From Novosphingobium sp. UBA1948 (lineage in GTDB: Bacteria > Pseudomonadota > Alphaproteobacteria > Sphingomonadales > Sphingomonadaceae), in assembly GCA_002336765.1 (NCBI GenBank), contig DDES01000087.1:4799-14676 (forward strand): a stretch of 9,878 bases of DNA, given 5' to 3'. The translations under genes were made by a program, and so were the position numbers. The notes under the pieces were generated by a model, which was given only the letters and a program-made list of their open reading frames with translations, did no database searches and had not been told where the DNA came from. Shown here piece by piece: positions 6,479-9,878 of the stretch (positions are counted from its first letter, which is position 1; every line of letters starts with the position of its first letter).

Positions 6479-6495
6479 GGGCCATCGCCCTTAAC
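6461..6495 (-). repeat. Hairpin repeat copy A (CCGCCGGAGGC family), overlaps the thioesterase stop
   Basis: Read on the minus strand, this is a hairpin with 8-bp arms GTTAAGGGC/GCCCTTAA (6494-6487 and 6482-6475, loop GATG), then one base, then CCGCCGGAGGC (6473-6463) and AT. It matches copy C in inverted orientation: 6461-6481 and 6646-6666 agree at 20 of 21 positions. The TAA stop of the thioesterase (6476-6478) lies in one arm. The hairpin could also stop transcription from both sides, although no T-run follows. Confidence 0.8.
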
Positions 6496-6526
6496 AATCC
6501 CCATCCTGTTCAGGAGGTCCATGGTA

Positions 6527-6576
6527 GCAAATTTAGCGCCAAATTGCACCGCCGGAGGCTTTTACAGCCTGCGGCG
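6527..6576 (+). repeat. Hairpin repeat copy B (CCGCCGGAGGC family) with a degenerate inverted half
   Basis: An AT-rich hairpin (6527-6534 with 6541-6547, 7 pairs and one bulged A) precedes CCGCCGGAGGC (6549-6559). The constant motif then pairs with AGCCTGCGGCG (6566-6576) across the 5-nt loop TTTAC, at 10 of 11 positions. The variable hairpin differs completely in sequence from those in copies A and C but has the same position relative to the constant motif. ATGGTA precedes it as in copy C. Confidence 0.7.
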
Positions 6577-6630
6577 CTTGGACTTTTCGCAAGGTCTATT
6601 TCGAAGCGGAACCAAGACGGGAATGGTATC

Positions 6631-6666
6631 GTTAAGGGTGTGACACCCTTAACCCGCCGGAGGCAT
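6631..6666 (+). repeat. Hairpin repeat copy C (CCGCCGGAGGC family)
   Basis: A near-perfect palindrome with 11-bp arms GTTAAGGGTGT (6631-6641) and ACACCCTTAAC (6643-6653) is followed immediately by CCGCCGGAGGC (6654-6664) and AT. It lies 22 bp past the CHAP gene stop codon and is the inverted partner of copy A. It may serve as a transcription-ending or mRNA-protecting hairpin for the convergent genes. Confidence 0.8.
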
Positions 6667-6687
6667 AAAGCGCCCCCTAAACCTTCT

Positions 6688-7188
6688 TCAGTCGCGCATC
6701 GCGAAGCGGGTGCCCTCGGCCTTATCGGCATAGATGAAGCCGAAGGTGGGCGAGGAGCGCAGGCCCAGCTTGCCGATGGGGGCGAAATAGACGCGCACTT
6801 CGCTCCAGTCGCCCTTGGCCGAAACGTCTTCGGCCAGCGCCGAACGCTCGATCATGCCGGGGCGCGACCAGTTGGCGTGGTTGAGCAACACATGGCGATC
6901 ATCCACCACCTTGGACACCATGGCCACATGGCCCGCACGCATCGCCGAGGTCGAGCGGAAAGCCAGCACGGCGCCCGCCTTGGGAGCATTGCCGCGGGCA
7001 TAGAGGCCTTCAGCCTTGCCCCACCAGTCCGCCGCGCGGCCCGACAGGGCGATGCCCGAGACTTCGCGGGCATAGGGAGCGCATTGCAGCACACCGGCGT
7101 TGGCGGCAGTGATCGCGGTGGTGAAGGAAACGGCAAAAGCGACGAAAACCATCAGGGTCTTGGCGATGGCAGAGAAAAACGCAGACAT
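6688..7188 (-). CDS. Exported CHAP-domain cysteine amidase/peptidase
   Basis: A 166-residue protein with an N-terminal signal sequence (K10, hydrophobic 11-28, likely cleavage at ANA-G near residue 31) and a compact CHAP domain filling the rest. The catalytic Cys is C36 in LQCAPYAREVSGI. The general-base His is H87 in RAGHVAMVSKV. HANW (104-107) supplies the third polar residue. GRAADWW (50-56) is the usual CHAP helix motif. CHAP enzymes commonly cut peptidoglycan peptides or act as amidases, so a periplasmic or secreted cell-wall role is likely; the bond cut is unknown. AAGGG lies about 7-8 nt before the ATG. The gene follows ftsK on the same strand after 247 bp that contain a terminator, so it probably has its own promoter. 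It converges on the thioesterase gene. Confidence 0.88.
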   Translation of the reverse strand: MSAFFSAIAKTLMVFVAFAVSFTTAITAANAGVLQCAPYAREVSGIALSGRAADWWGKAEGLYARGNAPKAGAVLAFRSTSAMRAGHVAMVSKVVDDRHVLLNHANWSRPGMIERSALAEDVSAKGDWSEVRVYFAPIGKLGLRSSPTFGFIYADKAEGTRFAMRD

Positions 7189-7291
7189 TTTCAGACCCTT
7201 GGCTTGAGCGGAGGATTCGTTCCGCTTCGTTGCCCAAGGTGTAGGCGAGGCGATCCTTTCAGGGAATTACCGGAGGCCGCAGACCATCGTG

Positions 7292-7309
7292 GATGAACAA
7301 CGGTTCATC
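7292..7309. repeat. Perfect inverted repeat GATGAAC-N4-GTTCATC upstream of the CHAP gene
   Basis: Seven-base arms pair exactly around the spacer AACG. The site lies about 103 bp before the CHAP start codon and could be an operator for a dimeric regulator. It is not an alphaproteobacterial LexA box, which would be GTTC-N7-GTTC in direct orientation. No bound factor can be named. Confidence 0.4.
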
Positions 7310-7353
7310 GGCTTTCGCATCTGCAACATGGGGATAAGTGGAGTTTTTGTTGT

Positions 7354-7379
7354 TAGCGCAACACATCCGTGTCGCGCTA
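7354..7379 (-). other. Strong 11-bp hairpin between ftsK and the CHAP gene
   Basis: Arms 7354-7364 and 7369-7379 pair at all 11 positions in minus-strand RNA (one G-U) around a 4-nt loop GGAT. On the plus strand the G-U becomes an A-C mismatch, which suggests that the minus-strand RNA is the relevant form. It lies 30 nt beyond the ftsK terminator. No T-run follows, so it may be a backup 3' structure of ftsK mRNA or part of the CHAP upstream region. Confidence 0.5.
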
Positions 7380-7407
7380 CGGCACCGGCCCTCTCCCTCT
7401 GCCGCAG

Positions 7408-7427
7408 AAAAATCGCGGAGGCGATTT
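7408..7427 (-). terminator. Rho-independent terminator of ftsK
   Basis: On the minus strand, 9 nt after the ftsK stop codon, a stem AAATCGC/GCGATTT with loop CTCC (7427-7410) runs into five consecutive T residues followed by CT. This is the standard layout of an intrinsic terminator and ends the ftsK transcript before the CHAP gene. Confidence 0.75.
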
Positions 7428-7435
7428 CTCTCACA

Positions 7436-9835
7436 TCACAAAGGACTTCCATCCTTGTCGCGATAGACCTCGCGGCGGCCCACATGGTTGGCGGGGCCGA
7501 CAAGGCCGTCATTCTCCATGCGCTCGATCCACTTGGCCGCCGTGTTGTAGCCCACGCCCATCTGCCGTTGCAGCCAGCTGGTCGAGGCTTTCTGGCTCTC
7601 GAACACGATGTGGCAGGCCTGAAGATATTTGCGCTCTTCGGGATTGTCGCTGGCGGTCGCTTCCAGATCGTCAAAGCCATAGGAGCCTTCCTCCGGCTCC
7701 TCGGTGACGGAATCGACGTAGTTGGGCTTGCCCTGCGCGCGCCAATGGTCGGCCACGGCCTCCACTTCCTCGTCGCTCACGAAAGGCCCGTGGACGCGCA
7801 GGATCGGGCCGGAGGACGGCTTGAACAGCATGTCGCCCTTGCCCAGCAATTGCTCGGCGCCCTGCTCGCCCAGAATGGTGCGGGAATCGATGCGGCTGGT
7901 CACGGCAAAGCTGATGCGGGTGGGCAGGTTGGCCTTGATGACACCGGTGATAACGTCCACCGAGGGGCGCTGCGTTGCCATGATGAGATGAATGCCCGCC
8001 GCGCGCGATTTCTGCGCCAGACGCTGGATCAACACTTCGATTTCCTTGCCCACCGTCACCATCAGGTCGGCCAGTTCGTCGACGATGACCACGATCAGCG
8101 GCAGCACCTGATAATCGAGCTGCTTGTCCTCGTAGATCTCCTCGCCGGTGTCCTGATCGAAACCAATCGAGACGCGGCGGCCCAGCGGCTTGCCCTTGGC
8201 GGCGGCGCTCTTCACCTTCTCGTTGAAGTTGACGATGTTGCGCACGTTGATCTCGCTCATCTGGCGATAGCGGCGCTCCATTTCCTCCACCGCCCATTTC
8301 AGCGCGCGCACGGCCTTGGCAGGCTCGGTCACCACAGGGCTGAGCAGGTGCGGGATGTCCTCGTAGGACTTTAATTCCAGCACCTTGGGATCGACAAGGA
8401 TCATGCGGCACTGTTGCGGCGTCAGGCGATAGAGCAAGGACAGCAGGATGCAGTTCAAGCCCACCGACTTGCCCGAGCCGGTCGTGCCCGCCACCAGCAG
8501 GTGAGGCATGGTGGCCAGATCGGCCACAATCGGCTCGCCCGCGATATTCTTGCCAAGGATCATCGGCAGCAGGCCCTTGGCACCCACAAAGGCCTCGCTG
8601 GCGATCATTTCCTTGAAGCTCACCATCTGCCGGTCGGCATTGGGCAGCTCGATGGCCATCACCGTGCGGCCTGGCACCGGCGAGACGCGCGCGGAAATCG
8701 CACTCATATTGCGGGCAATATCGTCGGCCAGACCCACCACACGCGCGGCTTTGATGCCCGGCGCCGGTTCCAGCTCATAGCTGGTGACGACCGGCCCCGT
8801 GCGTACGCCGGTGATCTCGCCCTTGACGTTGAAATCTTCGAGCACGGTTTCGAGCAGCTTGGCGTTGCGCTCCAGCGCGAGCTTGTCGATCTTGGCGCCG
8901 GTGTTGGGCGGCGGATCGGCCAGCAGGTCCAGCGCGGGCAGTTCGCAAGTGTCGAACAGATCGCCTTGCTTGGCGAGCGTGGTAAGCTCGGCGGGCTTGG
9001 CGGCGCGGGCGGGATCGCTGATGGTGGGCGCCTTGCGCGCGCCCTGTGTCATCGTTCCGGCGGGTGTGTCCGGCGTGAAAGGCAGATCGTCCGCCTCGTC
9101 CCCGTCGCTATCCACGGCCAGCGTTGCCTTGGGGGCGCGGCGCTGTTTGGCGGCCGGTTCGGTGCCTTCTGCACCCTTGGCCAGACGGCGGCGCAGCGGC
9201 AGCGTCAGCAATTCGCCCCAATCCAGCGCGAAGACCCGCGTGACCGCTACCAGACCGCCAACAAAACCCGCCACGCCCACGCCGAGCGCGAACCAGCTCT
9301 GCCCGGCCTTGGGCAGGAACCCGCCCAGCGCCTTGACCGCCCATGCGCCCAGCAGGCCGGTGATGCCCCCTGCCGAGGCGGGCAGCGTTCCGGCATGGCC
9401 GTCAAAGCCGAGCGTCAGCGCCGTGGACAGCAACGCCATGCCCAGCACCAGCACGGCGGTGGGGCGCAGCCAGTGTTGCGCATAGAGCGGCACATCGCCC
9501 TCGTCATCGGCATCGTCCGAGGCTTCGGCAATGCGCCACAATTGCCGCGCGAACACCAGCAGCAAAGGCACCAGCAGCACGCCCACAGGCCCGAACAGGA
9601 ACAGCACCCGCTCCGCCAGCCATGCGCCCGGGCGCCCCATCCAGTTCATCACCGGGCCAGCGGCCGCCGTGGACTGCGAGGGGTCAAGCTGGTGATAGGT
9701 GGCCAGCGCCAATGTTACAAACAGGGCCAGTGCCGCCAGAATACCCGCACCCAGCAGTTCGGCGCTGCGCAACACGCTGCGGCGCAGGATCAGGCGCCAA
9801 TGCGCGCCGGTGCGGTGATAGGGCCGTGTCGCCAT
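7436..9835 (-). CDS. ftsK: Septal DNA translocase FtsK
   Basis: A 799-residue FtsK/SpoIIIE translocase that pumps chromosome ends through the closing septum and activates XerCD recombination at dif. The N-terminus has about four to five membrane segments (roughly 25-46, 77-97, 124-144, 181-203, with a weaker one near 156-175). The linker is short and charged (about 215-310), as is usual in alphaproteobacteria. The alpha and beta motor domains run from about 315 to 700. They contain Walker A GTTGSGKS (450-457), Walker B IVVIVDE (581-587), and the ATQRPSVDVITG and ISFAVTSRIDSRTI motifs. A gamma winged-helix domain for reading polar KOPS DNA follows at 733-795. The ATG at 9835 has no strong Shine-Dalgarno sequence, but no other start codon lies in frame in the 43 bases upstream. 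The frame stays open to the window edge, so an earlier start is not fully excluded. Confidence 0.97.
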   Translation of the reverse strand: MATRPYHRTGAHWRLILRRSVLRSAELLGAGILAALALFVTLALATYHQLDPSQSTAAAGPVMNWMGRPGAWLAERVLFLFGPVGVLLVPLLLVFARQLWRIAEASDDADDEGDVPLYAQHWLRPTAVLVLGMALLSTALTLGFDGHAGTLPASAGGITGLLGAWAVKALGGFLPKAGQSWFALGVGVAGFVGGLVAVTRVFALDWGELLTLPLRRRLAKGAEGTEPAAKQRRAPKATLAVDSDGDEADDLPFTPDTPAGTMTQGARKAPTISDPARAAKPAELTTLAKQGDLFDTCELPALDLLADPPPNTGAKIDKLALERNAKLLETVLEDFNVKGEITGVRTGPVVTSYELEPAPGIKAARVVGLADDIARNMSAISARVSPVPGRTVMAIELPNADRQMVSFKEMIASEAFVGAKGLLPMILGKNIAGEPIVADLATMPHLLVAGTTGSGKSVGLNCILLSLLYRLTPQQCRMILVDPKVLELKSYEDIPHLLSPVVTEPAKAVRALKWAVEEMERRYRQMSEINVRNIVNFNEKVKSAAAKGKPLGRRVSIGFDQDTGEEIYEDKQLDYQVLPLIVVIVDELADLMVTVGKEIEVLIQRLAQKSRAAGIHLIMATQRPSVDVITGVIKANLPTRISFAVTSRIDSRTILGEQGAEQLLGKGDMLFKPSSGPILRVHGPFVSDEEVEAVADHWRAQGKPNYVDSVTEEPEEGSYGFDDLEATASDNPEERKYLQACHIVFESQKASTSWLQRQMGVGYNTAAKWIERMENDGLVGPANHVGRREVYRDKDGSPL

Positions 9836-9878
9836 GACGGGCGTGCTTTCTGCCTTGGAGCAAATGGGTGAGCGGGTT

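Noticed and set aside
6475..6653. TTAA pairs in repeats A and C as CtrA boxes (TTAA-N7-TTAA)
   Set aside because: The spacing between TTAA elements is 12-13 bp, not 7, and the TTAA pairs are explained by the hairpin arms.
6510..6731. 73-codon minus-strand frame across repeat copies B and C
   Set aside because: It is built mostly from repeat sequence and overlaps the end of the CHAP gene; it has no plausible ribosome binding site and no protein signature.
6133..7296. 387-codon plus-strand frame spanning the thioesterase, the repeat cluster and the CHAP gene
   Set aside because: It overlaps the thioesterase in another frame, crosses noncoding repeats and runs antisense to the CHAP gene; no coherent domain is present.
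7329..7337. DnaA-box-like TTATCCCCA on the minus strand upstream of the CHAP gene
   Set aside because: A single site with one mismatch to TTATCCACA, with no cluster or AT-rich unwinding region nearby, does not support an origin or DnaA-controlled promoter.
8414..9871. 485-codon open frame on the plus strand opposite ftsK
   Set aside because: It lies opposite the N-terminal and motor regions of ftsK, is low in complexity (Gln/Arg/His-rich), has no domain motif and no ribosome binding site context. The same reasoning removes the plus-strand frame at 7289-8374.
1..9878. A new multi-gene defence, mobile or biosynthetic system
   Set aside because: All nine genes fall into familiar housekeeping, signalling or envelope families, and no integrase, transposase, nuclease-helicase set, toxin-antitoxin pair or CRISPR array is visible.

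Overview
The window is high-GC DNA with tightly packed genes. It most resembles an alphaproteobacterium of the sphingomonad group (Novosphingobium or Sphingomonas-like). The grounds are the roughly 800-residue short-linker FtsK, a GAAC-N7-GAAC element of the alphaproteobacterial LexA type, oligopeptidase B and M24B aminopeptidase protein styles, and intergenic hairpin repeats built on CCGCCGGAGGC. The taxonomic call is an inference from style, not from a marker gene. I see no tRNA, rRNA, CRISPR array, transposase, phage gene or plasmid gene. Eight complete genes and one partial gene account for almost all of the window. No gene-free stretch exceeds 300 bases.

Region 1 (1-1018, minus strand): an exported EF-hand protein with a Met/His-rich linker, followed 3 nt later by the N-terminal third of an OmpR-type response regulator cut by the window edge. 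Upstream (1028-1226) lie a 63-nt near-perfect long hairpin and a run of three phased ATTG(T/C)CG repeats over a candidate promoter. This looks like a metal- or calcium-linked two-component locus whose promoter may be autoregulated.

Region 2 (1227-2086, minus): a small VOC-fold gene and a small cupin gene, 47 nt apart. The VOC promoter carries an exact alphaproteobacterial SOS (LexA) box with a -10-like hexamer between its half-sites, so the pair may be DNA-damage inducible.

Region 3 (2087-6478): a three-domain Xaa-Pro aminopeptidase (minus) diverges across 62 bp from an oligopeptidase B-type S9A peptidase (plus). A hotdog-fold thioesterase follows the peptidase after 7 nt. The two peptidases fit together as a cytosolic peptide-catabolism pair.

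Region 4 (6461-6687): a convergent intergenic stretch filled with three copies, plus one degenerate copy, of a hairpin repeat ending in CCGCCGGAGGC. One copy supplies the last codons and stop of the thioesterase.

Region 5 (6688-9835, minus): ftsK, its intrinsic terminator, two further inverted repeats, then an exported CHAP-domain cysteine amidase or peptidase gene. ftsK encodes the septal DNA translocase and the CHAP protein probably acts on the envelope.

The most interesting signals are regulatory and repetitive, not a new multi-gene defence or mobile system: the SOS box on the VOC-cupin pair, the phased repeats plus long hairpin ahead of the EF-hand/regulator operon, and the repeat cluster at 6461-6666.
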